A stretch of DNA of 64,000 bases from Bicyclus anynana (Eukaryota > Arthropoda > Insecta > Lepidoptera > Nymphalidae). The position numbers and the translations under genes are program-made. The notes beneath the pieces were generated by a model, which saw only the letters and a program-made list of their open reading frames with translations, did no database searches and was not told the DNA's origin. Shown here piece by piece: positions 19,805 to 30,243 of the stretch. Each line of letters starts with the position of its first letter. Positions within the stretch are counted from its first letter, which is position 1. The stretch lies in the NCBI RefSeq assembly GCF_947172395.1, contig NC_069090.1, forward strand, positions 5,404,291 to 5,468,290, given 5' to 3'.

Positions 19805-19962
19805 TTTTTATTACAAATACGCTCCGAAATTATTACACTGATTTTAAAAAAAAACATTTCACCAATGGTTAGCTACATTATAAGCGAGTTTCGTGCTATA
19901 TTATACCCCCGTATTTTCACAGGAATGGGAACTACGCGTGTAAAACAGCGGAGTGTTACTAG
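19805..19962 (+). mobile_element. Helitron-like fragment (H8-like) with 3' end
   Basis: Body ACGCTCCGAAATTATTACAC, AAACATTTCACCAATGG and ATACCCCCGTATTTTCAC, ending GGAGTGTTACTAG. The CG-hairpin has decayed. Low copy number in this window. Confidence 0.5.
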
Positions 19963-19965
19963 TAT

Positions 19966-20026
19966 GTTTTTTTTATTCTTTACAAGTTAACCCTTGACTA
20001 TAATCTGACCTGATGAGTATGTAATA
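19966..20026 (-). mobile_element. SINE A 3' module without tRNA head
   Basis: TTTTTTTATTCTTTACAAGT TAACCCTTGACTATAATCTG, the complement of the end of SINE A. It is either a heavily 5'-truncated SINE A or the tail of the LINE that mobilises it. Confidence 0.6.
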
Positions 20027-20029
20027 AAT

Positions 20030-21083
20030 AGTAGACTTTTTGTGACAAACATCGACGTGAGAATTTATGGTAACGTTCACATGTGCCATTTAGGTCAAAA
20101 AAAGTTCTCCGTCTCCTATAAAAATGGTTGAGCTATCAATCGATGTATAACTGAATGTAGATAGTTTAAAAAAAATTGTAGGCCCGCTCGCAAAAATTGC
20201 AATAGTTATAAACAATTAACTAAAAATTGTTATATAAATAACTTGACTTATAGCTCAAAAACTATTTAAGATATTTTTAATCTGACAACAGATTCAAAAA
20301 GAATAGGAATTTTCTAAAAAAAGTCTTACTATTTGTAATTGGCATATTTAGCAATAAATGGCACATGTAAACGAAACTATTCAATAACTATTTCTATTTT
20401 GCTGATTGTGTAAGTAAGTGCACTATGCCATGACAATATTAGTGAAACTACTTTAAGACTTGGCTCAGATAAATTACGTCTCGGTGGAGATTCGTTTTCA
20501 CAAGTCATTTGGAATTTTCGCGGAGCATTTTTCCTAACGTGCATCTAGGGATTTGAATGGAAATCACGCGGATTACTGTCAAAAAGATAAAATACCGCAG
20601 ACTTTTAGTTCGAAAGAAAAAATAAAAGTGAACTCTTATATAAATAAGAAGGTACATAACCATTACAAATCCCAGAAACATATTGCAAACAAATATTGTT
20701 GATACTAGTAATTCCTACATTAAATTATGATACAATTATGATGTAACTTTTAGTCATTTTTAAAACATGGGTGTCTTTAGAAAAAGTGAGAATAGCCATT
20801 TTCCAGTTTGTTCGTTAAGGCTATATTTACATTTAGCTGAAATCATAGTAATGGTTAAGAGCCTATCTAATGCCTAGTAAAAAAAATTAAAGAATTAATT
20901 AATTGAGAAGTCAAACAGGCATGAGAATTTGTAATAAGAATAGATTTTACCATATTGACTAAATATGTCATGCTGTTGACTAAACATGTTATGATGGAGT
21001 TGCCTATAACAGAATAACTTGCAAGCTAAGAACATGTACCTTATCATAAGTAAGCCTATGCGTGCCCCTAATCAATATTTTTT
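20030..21083. other. No gene or recognised repeat
   Basis: About 1 kb of AT-rich sequence without a sizeable ORF, tRNA-like motif or copy elsewhere in the window. Confidence 0.5.
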
Positions 21084-21275
21084 TACTAATATTATAAAGC
21101 TGAAGAGTTTGTTTGTTTGATTGAACGCGCTAATCTCAGGAACTACTAGTCCGATTTCAAAAATTCTTTCAGTGTTAGATAGCCCATTTATCGAGGAAGG
21201 CTATAGGCTATATATTATCCCCATTTTCCTACGGGAAAGGAAAGCACACGAGTGAAACCGCTCGGCGTCAGCTAG
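21084..21275 (+). mobile_element. H1 Helitron, full length
   Basis: Runs from ACTAATATTATAAAGCTGAA to GCGTCAGCTAG (CTAG 21272-21275). Its 5' TC has been lost in a T-run. The body contains GCGCTAATCTCAGGAACTAC and TATATTATCCCCATTTTCC. T follows at 21276. Confidence 0.85.
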
Positions 21276-21907
21276 TTTACAATATTTCATGGTATTTTTC
21301 CACGATGCGGTCAGTAAACAAATAGTAGCCAAAAATCAGTTTTCAAAGCCCATAATATAAAAATACCTCTTCAATACATAAAAAATACAATTGAAATATA
21401 ATGGATTTTTAGTCTAAAATCGCGCAGAATTCGTAAAAAAAATAACGCAAACGAAGGCGAATCTCCTAGAAAGGAATATGATATTGAAGATCCTATTTAG
21501 TTTATTTTCCATCACTATTCCTTTAATACAAAAATTCCACGCATTATGGAGACAGCAATCGAAGCCGCTGGAATTCAGTTTGCATTTTATATTTAAAAGC
21601 CTTTACACAGTGAATGGAAGGCGGCTATCAGACCACATACAACGCAAATTCAATTTGTTACATGCAAGTCAACAGACAACGCTGTAATAATATTGGAATT
21701 TTCAGCCTTTAAAATGTTAGACACATTGTGCCATTTGTGGCACATTCCGAGAGCAGGTGACTTTAAAAACGTTACTGAAAATACATTTAGAATACAGATT
21801 TGAGTTTCGCGTAATACGTAGTACGTTGATATTTTTCAGAATTCAAAAAGGCGTTTTGCAAAGAAATATCTAGATACAACAAGTTTTAATGACGTAATCT
21901 ATACTCT
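21276..21907. other. No gene seen
   Basis: AT-rich. A 69-codon ORF at 21478-21687 has no recognisable domain and no codon structure I would trust. Confidence 0.45.
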
Positions 21908-22153
21908 ATACCTAATATTATAAAGCTGAAAAGTTTGTTTGATTGAACGCGCTAATCTCCGGAATTACTGGTCCGATAAGGTAAGTATGTTTGTTCCTTC
22001 TATAAGCTGAGGCTACTGAAGCGAGTTGGAATGGAAATAGATTTTACTCTAGATTAACGCATAGGCTACTTTTCATCCCCAAAAGATTCAAAGTTCTCAC
22101 GGGAATTGTGAAAAACTGTATTCCACGCGGACGATGTCTCGAGCGTCCGCTAG
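21908..22153 (+). mobile_element. Chimeric Helitron: H1 5' half joined to H2 3' half
   Basis: 21908-21977 is H1 (AAAGCTGAAAAGTTTGTTTG, GCGCTAATCTCCGGAATTAC, GGTCCGAT). From 21978 it is H2 (AAGTATGTTTGTTCC, GGAAATAGATTTTACTC, ATAGGCTACTTTTCATCCCC). It ends with the hairpin CGGACGATGTCTCGAGCGTC and CGCTAG (CTAG 22150-22153). It has one intact 5' end and one intact 3' end, so it may be a mobile recombinant rather than two overlapping fragments. Confidence 0.7.
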
Positions 22154-22286
22154 TAGGTAATAGGTAATTCTGAGATGGATCATCACTGAGCACCATTTTT
22201 TGTTTGCTCAATAACTCAAGCTCTCAGCCGAAGGACGAAATATATGATTTTATAATTTTAATAATGATGTACTTGTTTTAATTTTT

Positions 22287-22395
22287 TCAAGAGAATATCC
22301 TCCCCTCCAACTTACATAGTCCAGTGGGGGGAAGGATCGAATGACTACCTCTCAGTGACGAATCCGGTCCCTTTACCGTGGATATATTAAGGTTC
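22287..22395 (-). mobile_element. SINE C, diverged fragment
   Basis: CCTCCCCTCCAACTTACATA and CCTTTACCGTGGATATATTA correspond to the SINE C body and A-box side on the minus strand. The B-box is degraded. Confidence 0.5.
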
Positions 22396-22399
22396 CAAA

Positions 22400-23157
22400 A
22401 CATCGTTCATTCATACAGTCATTGTTAAAAACATTATAAAAATAAACGAGGGATATTATTAATTTTATTTTCTGTGATACATCTCACAGAACTGTAACGG
22501 AGAAAATAAATCACGTCGAATGGGTAATCTTTTCTCTTCAGAGGATGGTAGAAAATTATGCCAAGTGTCATAAGGTGAGTCCACACTATATTTTTAATAC
22601 CGCATGTCTGCCCCGCAGTTTTATATAACACTAACTAGAGACGCATTGTGCTAGTTTATATCATTTTTAACAGTATTCTGTACTTAATAGTACCTAATAT
22701 TAGTAGACGACAAACCAAAAGAAAGCAAGAAACATTTATTTTAAAGTTGTGCACACCACAATGCCTAATATTGTAGTGTCTGATACCTTAACTAGGTAGT
22801 TGAGGACACTACAATATTGCCCAGGAGTTGATTGCAAGCTCAACACTCTACTATTAGAAGCATCAATTGTTTGGCACACCCTTGAAAAAGGTACCAGCTC
22901 AGCATCGTGCTTCACGAACCAAGCAAATGTTGGAGCATACAGCGCTGATTTTCACCTGTTACTCATATTTAAAGGCATAGTAAGTACTTAGCCCAATTTA
23001 AAAATAAAAACCTTGCTTTGCAATGTAAAATGTAGTACCTATATTTGTTATTAATGCTTGTGTTTGTTTTTGTGTTTCGGATTTCATTACTATACTTACG
23101 TCTCATGACCCATCTCACTAAAATAAGATTTAAATTAAAAAAAATTGCTAATGTATT
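22400..23157. other. No convincing gene
   Basis: Contains an inverted pair TAATATTGTAGTGTC (22766-22780) / GACACTACAATATT (22803-22816), and a segment related to 8790-8900 (CACCACAATGCCTAA, TGTAGTGTCTGAT). A 63-codon ORF at 22800-22991 runs through it but has no recognised domain. Confidence 0.4.
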
Positions 23158-23358
23158 TTTTGTTAAGAAATTAAATATCACGTGTCTCAAACGGTGAAGG
23201 AAAACACCGTGAGGAAACCTGCATACCAGAGAATTTTCTTAATTCTCTGCGTGCGTGAAGAATGCCAATCCGCATTGGGCCAGCGTGGTGGATTATTGCC
23301 CTCTCATTCTGAGAGGAGACTCGAGCTCAGCAGTGAGCCGAATATGGGTTGATAATGA
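23158..23358 (+). mobile_element. SINE B, 5'-truncated
   Basis: From ATTAAATATCACGTGTCTCA through CGGTGAAGGAAAACACCG, AATTCTCTGCGTGCGTGAAG and CTCATTCTGAGAGGAGACTC to AATATGGGTTGATAATGATG. The tRNA head is absent. Confidence 0.88.
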
Positions 23359-23432
23359 TGAATGTAATTTGTGTTTACTATTTTATTGCCTTCTAAATTT
23401 CTTGTAGTTATAATAAGTTGCTCTTAAGATCA

Positions 23433-23641
23433 TGCTAATATTATAAAGCTGAAGAGTATGTTTGTGTGTTTGTTTTGTGTGATTGCTTGAACGCGCTAAT
23501 CTCAGGAACTACTGGTCCGATTTGAGAAATTCTTGAAGTGTTAGATAGCCCATTTACCGAGGAAGATTAAAAGCTATATATTATCCTCGTATTCTTACGG
23601 GAACGGGAACCACACGGGTGAAACCGCGCGGCGTCAACTAG
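23433..23641 (+). mobile_element. H1 Helitron, full length
   Basis: From GCTAATATTATAAAGCTGAA to GCGCGGCGTCAACTAG (CTAG 23638-23641) with T following. It has an extra GTGTGTTTG block near the 5' end. The hairpin CGGGTGAAACCGCGCG is well preserved. Confidence 0.88.
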
Positions 23642-23948
23642 TCTATTATACGTTTGGTGTGGCTTTAGCTTAACAATACGTACATAGAAGACAAGTGGTT
23701 GAATATTCAGCGAATAATGCTTGTCAATCAAACCGACACTTTAAAATGGCTTCAACTTTTTACTTCGAACAATCTGATTAATTATCCGCTGTCACACAAT
23801 CGCTTTACAGTTCGGATAACTTTCAAGGGATTTCCTTTTTTCTCTAAATTTCATGGGAAAATTATGATTAGTCGTAAATCTTGAGAATAATGATTAACTT
23901 ATTTATTAAAATATTTATATATTAACTCATTCGTTTTTTATACCCCAA

Positions 23949-24252
23949 CTAGCGGACTCGGTCGTTTTGTCGTGTCGTCTTAACGTGTAGTTTGAATCGT
24001 GCCGCGTTGCAAGGTCCAGCTCATGATCAAGGGCCTCGTATGGGTTCGAAATTAATCGGGTATACTCCGTTTTTCACAAATACCGCGGGATCCATGGATG
24101 TTTCCAGGATGAAAAGTATGTGTTAATCCAGTGTAAAATCTATTACAAATTTCAGCCAAATCGTTTCAATAGCCGCAGCGTAAAAGAGGAACAAACATAC
24201 TTACACACTTTCACACTTACACACAACTTTCGACTTTATAATATTAGTGTGA
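23949..24252 (-). mobile_element. H2 Helitron with an altered 3' segment
   Basis: Minus strand: 5' end TCACACTAATATTATAAAG (complement at 24234-24252), body matching H2 (GTATGTTTGTTCCTCTTTTA complement), and CTAG at 23949-23952. Between the body and CTAG lie about 110 bp not found in other H2 copies, including CGTTGCAAGGTCCAGCTC, so the hairpin end may have been replaced. Confidence 0.65.
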
Positions 24253-24578
24253 TATTGTGATTATAAATTAATATGAATTCACGAATTAATTCACGATAGT
24301 TCAAATTCTAAAATAAGATACGACAATAGTACAACTTAATTACCTAAGATTTGAAACTAAGTGTTTCAAGTTTCGTTCACTCTGCAAAAGATGTTATATT
24401 TGTACAGGTAGAATCGGCATTTTTTGCATAAATAGAGCAGTAATTTATGAAAAATAAAGAGATCAAACTCGTAATGATAGATAATAAAAAAAATCGTCAT
24501 TCCATTTTGGTGTTCTAAAAGTTATCTCAAAATAATCATAAAATCTCATGTCTGATGATTTTTTATTTTTACGAATAA

Positions 24579-24982
24579 GTAGCGGACGCCTGTGACTTCG
24601 TCCGCGGGGAATTAATTTTTTCACAAAACCCTCGGGAACCATGGATTTTACCGGGATAAAAAGTAGCAGTTAGTATGTCCAATATAATCCAAGCTATATA
24701 ATACTAGTATATCTTAATACCAAATTTCAGCTAAATTGGTTCAGTAGTCGAGGCAGGAAAGAGTAACAAACATTCATATCATCAAAATCATCAGTTTTCG
24801 CAAATCTGACCAAAACCATCTATTTTTCGGGATAAAAAGTAAAGTAGTATATATTTATCTAGAGTAAAATCTATTTCCATTCCAAATTTCGGCCAAATCG
24901 CTTCAGTAGTAGCGGCGTTAAAGAGAGAGAAACAATCATCCAAACAAACATACAAACTTTCGCATTTATAATATTAGTAGGA
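24579..24982 (-). mobile_element. Dimeric Helitron subfamily (H2-D), copy 1
   Basis: About 400 bp on the minus strand with two consecutive H2-like bodies: CCGGGATAAAAAGTAGC...CAAATTTCAGCTAAATTGG and again TCGGGATAAAAAGTAAAG...CAAATTTCGGCCAAATCGC. The two are joined by CATTCATATCATCAAAATCA. The same dimer with the same junction is at 54949-55323, so it is a subfamily and not two independent hits. The 3' CTAG has mutated to GTAG. Confidence 0.72.
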
Positions 24983-25162
24983 TTTATTTGAGCTACCTCA
25001 TAATATGATTACCTCAAAAAATACCGTGGATACTGAATCTACAAATTTCGATTGGCCTTCATTTATTTACGTATTATCACATAGTAAAATTGCTTTTTGA
25101 TGGATCGCTTCCATCGATCCCTACTCCTTTATAAATGAAAACTACCCGTGTAACTGTACTAA

Positions 25163-25229
25163 TCTTTTTTATTTTTATACTGTGTTATTTACAAGCCCTT
25201 GACCACAATTTCACCTGATGGTAAGTGAT
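25163..25229 (-). mobile_element. SINE A 3' module without tRNA head
   Basis: TTTTTATTTTTATACTGTGT then ACAAGCCCTTGACCACAATT and TCACCTGATGGTAAGTGATG, the minus-strand end of SINE A. Confidence 0.6.
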
Positions 25230-25309
25230 GTAGAAAAAAAAAGTTTCCAATTAATAAATTAACTGAATATCCATCTGTTTTGTTATCGTTATAATACATC
25301 TTTTCTTTT

Positions 25310-25541
25310 TTACTATATAAAAATAAGTCGTGTTTTCCTTCCTGACGCTATAACTCCAGAACGCACGAACCAATTTCCACGGTTTTGCATTCGTTGGAAA
25401 GGTCTCGGGCTCCGTGAGGTTTATAGTAAAGAAAATTCAGGAAAACTTTCAACGCAGGGTTGGGGTAGGGTAGGGATAGCGTAGGGGTAGTTGAAAGCTT
25501 ACATAGAGTTTCACGCGGACGGAGTCGCGGGCGTCCGCTAG
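25310..25541 (+). mobile_element. Helitron-like element, family H4
   Basis: Body CTTCCTGACGCTATAACTCC and GCATTCGTTGGAAAGGTCTC. A G-rich stretch follows (GGGTTGGGGTAGGGTAGGG), then the hairpin GCGGACGGAGTCGCGGGCGT and CCGCTAG (CTAG 25538-25541). A minus-strand relative begins at 28512, where the G/C-rich stretch has expanded. Confidence 0.7.
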
Positions 25542-25763
25542 TTATTTCTATAATGACAATAAAACAAGCGCGCCAATGTTGTGGCAAACTTCAAACACAT
25601 TTTAAGTTTTACTTAGCGAGACGTCTCGACGAAAGTTTTGGGTGAATCTTGAGTTCCTCGAAACACAAAGACTGAAGCATTTCTTGAAATAATAGGATCT
25701 CCCTAACAGAGTAGAGCTACCTATACTTTACTAAGTAGTTTAAAACTAGTTAATTTATAAGCA

Positions 25764-25960
25764 ACTAGCGAACTCCAACGGTTTTACCTGCGTAATTTGC
25801 ATTCCTGTTAGGATACAAGAATAAAAAAATCGTCTATGTTACTTGCTGGTAAGGTAGCTTTCCATTGGTGAGATAATTTTTAAAATCGGTCCATCAATTT
25901 TGAGACCTACAAAAAAACATATTCTATAAAATAGTATTTTAGTATACTATTGGTATAGAT
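25764..25960 (-). mobile_element. Helitron-like element, family H9
   Basis: CTAG at 25764-25767 and GGTTTTACCTGCGTAATTTG (decayed hairpin region). The body contains AAAATCGTCTATGTTACTTG and TTTTTAAAATCGGTCCATCA. The 5' end complement is ACTATTGGTATAGA. Confidence 0.6.
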
Positions 25961-26190
25961 AGCTAGCAGATTGACTGCAATTACTTGATGTTTCTACATA
26001 AAATCAATATTCGATTTAAATACTTTTATTTAGTTAAAATTTGAAAAAGGACGGGCTTTGATACAAACTTTCAATCTATTTTTCGCCCCTTTTCAGACGA
26101 TGAATGTTGTGTATGTAATCTAGATTATTGCTTATGGTTGTTTTTTGTTAAAACTTAAATTCTTAAATGGCCTGCGTTAATATCATAAAA

Positions 26191-26391
26191 CTAGCTGAAG
26201 CCGCGCGGTTTTACCAGCGTGGTTCCCGTTTCCGTAGAAATACAGGTATAATAAATAGATTATAGGTTTCATCGATAAATAGGCTATCTAACTCAGAAAG
26301 AATTTTTCAAAACGGACCAGTTGTTCCTGAGAATATCGCGTTCAATCAACCAAACAAACAAACTCTTCAGCTTTATAATATTAGTATAGAT
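26191..26391 (-). mobile_element. H1 Helitron, full length
   Basis: CTAGCTGAAGCCGCGCGG (3' end complement), GGTTCCCGTTTCCGTAG, and AAACTCTTCAGCTTTATAAT then ATTAGTATAGA. Complete at both ends, with A at 26190 and T at 26392 as plus-strand neighbours. Confidence 0.88.
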
Positions 26392-26399
26392 ATAATTAT

Positions 26400-27115
26400 G
26401 GTTCGTATTTAGTAAGTCTTTACTAATAACATAGCCGAGAACTTTATTATAAAACTTAATAAAAACCACTTGTATATAAAGTTTGCGTTCTCCTAGATAG
26501 CTTTTGTACTTTACATAATTAACTAGTTTCCTCACCCAGCTGGGTAAGCACTTATTTTTTCTTATCCAACTTCTAGAACCCTTAACTAGCTTTATTTCAG
26601 ACATAATACCATTCAAAGTTTAATTACCTTGTGTATTTACAACACTATCTGAGTGAACTTTACAACCTGAGAAACAATTTTTAACTTTATTTCCTTTACA
26701 TTAGAATTTATTTCCCAATGATTTATAGACTACCTGTACACAAAATTTCAGTCAGAGTAAAGTTCAACGCTAATATAATGGATATAGAGTGCATTTTTAT
26801 ATAAATTCTAATGTTTCAGCATTCAAAAGTCAGGTATAGATAAGATTGATTGATGCCAGGTGTGAGTGAGTAAGTTTAGTGAGTGAATTTCATAAACTAA
26901 TAATGTATGGGATCGCATTATACGCCGTAAACAATGTTGCTTGTATATCAGCATCAAATTAGACACTGAACTTGCAAACATAATTTTGAAGATGATTTTG
27001 AGATGGGTTAATATTCATCCCTTCGCTTATGATTATGACATAAATTGGAAATATTGTAGATATAATTTTAGGTGACTTGACACAATAGGGTAGTTGACTC
27101 AATATCAAATTTATT
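26400..27115. other. No gene seen
   Basis: AT-rich. A 107-codon minus-strand ORF (26293-26616) overlaps the Helitron and has low-complexity Ile/Lys/Asn/Leu composition, so I do not call it a gene. Confidence 0.45.
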
Positions 27116-27116
27116 A

Positions 27117-27290
27117 TCGTTATCAACCTCTCCTCTCCTCCTGAGTCTCCTCTCAGAATGAGAGGGGTTAGACCAATTGTCCACCACGCTGGCCCAGTGC
27201 GGATTGGCAGACTTCACACACGCAGAAAATTAAGATAATTCTCTGGTATGCACGTTTCCTCACGATGTTCTCCTGCAACGTTCCCTTTGA
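27117..27290 (-). mobile_element. SINE B, 3' half
   Basis: Minus strand: GAGTCTCCTCTCAGAATGAG, CACGCTGGCCCAGTGCGG and GTATGCACGTTTCCTCACGA. The first bases of the 3' end are rearranged (CTCTCCTCTCCTCC). Confidence 0.8.
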
Positions 27291-27632
27291 GACTCGGACC
27301 TCGCCTTAGAGGGCCATCCGGGAAGGGTGTTTTGGCCTGAGTGTATCAGTCCGGGCAACCCAAGATCATGAATTTAAAAGCCCACATCTGGATGACGTCA
27401 GACATTAAGGACCTCGGCTTAGCCGGCGAAGACGCTGTGTAGCTTGTGTTTGTGTTGCCTGGGAAGCATTGTCGTTCGTTGTGTCTTCGTCAGGATCGTA
27501 AAGGACGTTGTTTGGGCGTCTAGATCTACAATCTGCGTTGAAATTGATGGATCTTTTTTGTATGTGTATGCAAGTATGCTGTATAGTGCTGACTCGATAG
27601 TCAACAGAGGAAGTTGTTCTAGTCTGTTTTTT

Positions 27633-27835
27633 GACGGCCTCCGTGGCGCAGTGGTATGCGTGGTGGATTTACAAAACGGAGGTCCTGGGTTCGATCCCCG
27701 GCTGGGCAGATTAAGATTTTCTTAATTGGTTCAGGTCTGACTGGGAGGCTTTAGCCGTGGCTAGTTACCACGTTAAAGACGTACCGCCAAGCAATTCAGC
27801 GTTTAGAAACCAAAAAGGGGCGGGGTTTTTTCCTT
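27633..27835 (+). mobile_element. SINE A, 3'-truncated
   Basis: A clean head (GACGGCCTCCGTGGCGCAGT, B-box GGGTTCGATCCCC) and body up to GCGTTTAGAAACC. Internal deletions include a shortened GTACCGCC to GAAACC interval, and the 3' module is missing. Confidence 0.88.
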
Positions 27836-27839
27836 TTAG

Positions 27840-28385
27840 ATAGAATGCAAATATTCTTTAATATCACGGTAATGAATACAATATTGCCGCCAAACAGACG
27901 AGAATATTTGAGAAAGTTTAATGGAGACCTTTTTATATAAAGTTACTTCAGCCAATTTGGAGAAGAAAATTGCTCAATTCTATGTTGAATTCTGGCAAGA
28001 TTTTAAAGATTTCTTTAAGATATTTTTATGAAAGGTTAATTGAATACTTATGAGAATGTAGGTGACCTTTATAATGAGGTAAAATTTTAATAGGATAGTT
28101 GGACTACATAAGTTTCCCGATTTTGGTTACTAATTTCTAGAAGTTAGCATATTATCTGTACTTACATTTACCGATTAATTTAAATGTTACGAAATGTGTC
28201 TTCAATAATAATAATATCAACTATTACTTTTTTACTAATATACTTTGCTATAAATCAATATATAAATAGCGTCAGCTTTAACGTTTTCTATGTTCTGTTT
28301 TGAGAGTCGAACAGACGGACAAAAACAACTATGTTTTCTCAAGTACTTATAGTTGGTTAAACGATACTAATATGCAATGAAGCTT
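27840..28385. other. No gene or recognised repeat
   Basis: AT-rich, no sizeable ORF. Confidence 0.5.
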
Positions 28386-28511
28386 TTTAAATCAGAAATC
28401 TGTCTGTCTATCTATCTGTCTGTCCGGACTAATCTATGCAATGGCTGAGTCTATTTTAAGGGTACTCTCACTCGAAGATAGAACAGTTTATTAAGCAACG
28501 TATATAATATA
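28386..28511 (+). mobile_element. Helitron-like 5' fragment (H5)
   Basis: CTGTCTGTCTATCTATCTGT, CGGACTAATCTATGCAATGG and CACTCGAAGATAGAACAG match the first half of the element at 39005-39245. It is cut by the H4-type end that starts at 28512. Confidence 0.5.
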
Positions 28512-28555
28512 CTAGCGGACGCCCGCAACTTCGTCCGCGTAAAACTCGATGTAAA
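28512..28555 (-). mobile_element. Helitron 3' end (H4) next to a minisatellite
   Basis: CTAGCGGACGCCCGCAACTT and CGTCCGCGTAAAACTCGATG form an intact terminal hairpin on the minus strand. The element body beyond AACTTTCAACTACCCC is replaced by the tandem array that follows. Confidence 0.75.
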
Positions 28556-28785
28556 CTTTCAACTACCCCTACCCTACCCCTACCCTACCCCTACCCTACC
28601 CCTACCCTACCCCTACCCTACCCCTACCCTACCCCTACCCTACCCCTACCCTAACCCTACCCTACCCCTGCCCTACCCTACCCCTACCCTACCCCTACCC
28701 TACCCTACCCTACCCTACCCCTACCCTACCCCTACCCTACCCCTACTCCTACTCCTACCCTACCTCTACCCCACCCCTACCCTAT
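28556..28785. repeat. C-rich minisatellite, (CCCCTACCCTA)n and variants
   Basis: About 230 bp of alternating CCCTA and CCCCTA, with CCTAC and CTCCTA variants toward the right. The minus strand is a long G-run array (GGGTAGGGGTAGGG). It is not the insect telomere repeat CCTAA. The same motif, unexpanded, sits at this position of the H4 element at 25.45 kb. Confidence 0.92.
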
Positions 28786-28948
28786 CATCAGCTTCCACCT
28801 TCACACAGTTTCTTGCCGGTTTCTTCTCAGCAGAACTTGCTTTCCGAACCGGTAGTAGAATCTTTACAAACAGTCATCTGACGTATCAAAAGTGCTTGTA
28901 AACTGAGCCTACTTGAAATAAATGAATTTTTGAATTTTTTTCCCTAAC
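28786..28948 (+). mobile_element. LINE 3' end, family L-PSH
   Basis: ATCAGCTTCCACCTTCACAC joins directly to AGTTTCTTGCCGGTTTCTTC, so the ORF stop and proximal UTR are deleted relative to 15.75 kb. It ends CTTGAAATAAATGAATTTTT. Confidence 0.6.
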
Positions 28949-28949
28949 C

Positions 28950-30243
28950 AGGAATTCACTCGGGATAAGATAAAAATTTATTTTCAACGAAATATTTGTC
29001 AAATTTTTACCAAGTTTAAGTAAATAGTGACTTAACGTCTATAATGTTAAAAGGTTCTTAGCGAATCAATTTTTAAATCCTACTTCTCCACAAAGCGACT
29101 ATACAGCCACGAACATCGCTCATCGTGATGGATTGCGCTCCGTCTACACAGTCGAACGGATTTCCCTTCTATAAATTATAGTGTAAAATTTTCAAGTGAA
29201 TGTTTGCACGTTCCTATAACATTCATTTTAAAACTTTACTTATGCTTTTTCTATACATAAATAAAATGGTGGCTTTGAGAAAGTACCTGGTTTTCAAGTA
29301 TCTAGATCCTCAATCGTTCAATTATAAAATATATTCTTTAATCAATACATAAATAACTCGTATGTAAATAAAATTTAAGTGTTTTTTCATCAAGTCAATT
29401 GAAATTATGAAATATTGAAGTTATATTTGCAAAGATCGCTAAGATCTTTGACGGTGTTTTTCGAAGGCCTGCAGCGAAGCTAAGGGACTACCGATTGGGA
29501 CTTGCTGATTGATTAAAATATGCTGAGGAATAATTATGTTACACAATATTTTCGGTTACTGCAGTGCTCGCGGACATTAAATTGAGTTCTGGACCTTTGC
29601 AAACCGCTTACTACAGTCCAAAACTCTATATTTGGCTACCGTAGTTACCTATGGTATAAAATGTCTCTGACTACCGCAGTCTCATAATCCAATTCCGCAT
29701 AACTATTACTAAATTATTTATAGTTAGGTAATATTTGTGGATATTTGTGCTTGTTTACCAACCCGGAGTCCTCTCGGGATAAGGACCTTTTTATAAGGGT
29801 CTGGCAAAGGGTAATGGCATTGGAGTGTTCTGGGATAACTACTGTAGGTTAAGTTGATGGTTCGACAGATCACTTAACTTGGCTATGCACAATTTTATCT
29901 GTACAGTTTTATCTGATGACATTTCGACTAGATTTTGCATAGTTTTAACTGTGCAGTTTTCAGGTTTGTCTACCTAAAGACGTTTTAACTAAACTGTTCG
30001 CAGTTAAAACTGAAGGTCTGTATACAAGACCTTCTACTACATAAGCGCACTTTGTAGCAATGAGGATCAAAATATATTTTTTTTTAATTTCGACAATTTT
30101 TGACATCTACAATACTTACAACGCACTGCTAATATTAAATTCAAATCTTTTCTTTCTTTAAAAAAAGACTTCACTTTTTACATGCCTCTGTCTAGACTTC
30201 TAATATTTTAATATTTATTAACTGACTTCAAAAAAAAGACTTT
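28950..30243. other. No gene or recognised repeat
   Basis: 1.3 kb of AT-rich sequence. GCAGTTTTAACTG-type words recur around 29890-30010 without forming a clear repeat unit. Confidence 0.45.

Noticed and set aside
26293..26616. 107-codon minus-strand gene
   Set aside because: Low-complexity Lys/Ile/Asn/Leu composition typical of AT-rich DNA, and part of it is Helitron sequence.
27444..27725. 93-codon ORF with a Val/Cys-rich start
   Set aside because: Its second half is the SINE A head, and the first half has no recognisable domain.
28556..28785. Telomeric repeat or interstitial telomere
   Set aside because: The units are CCCTA and CCCCTA, not the insect CCTAA, and the array is anchored in a Helitron end.
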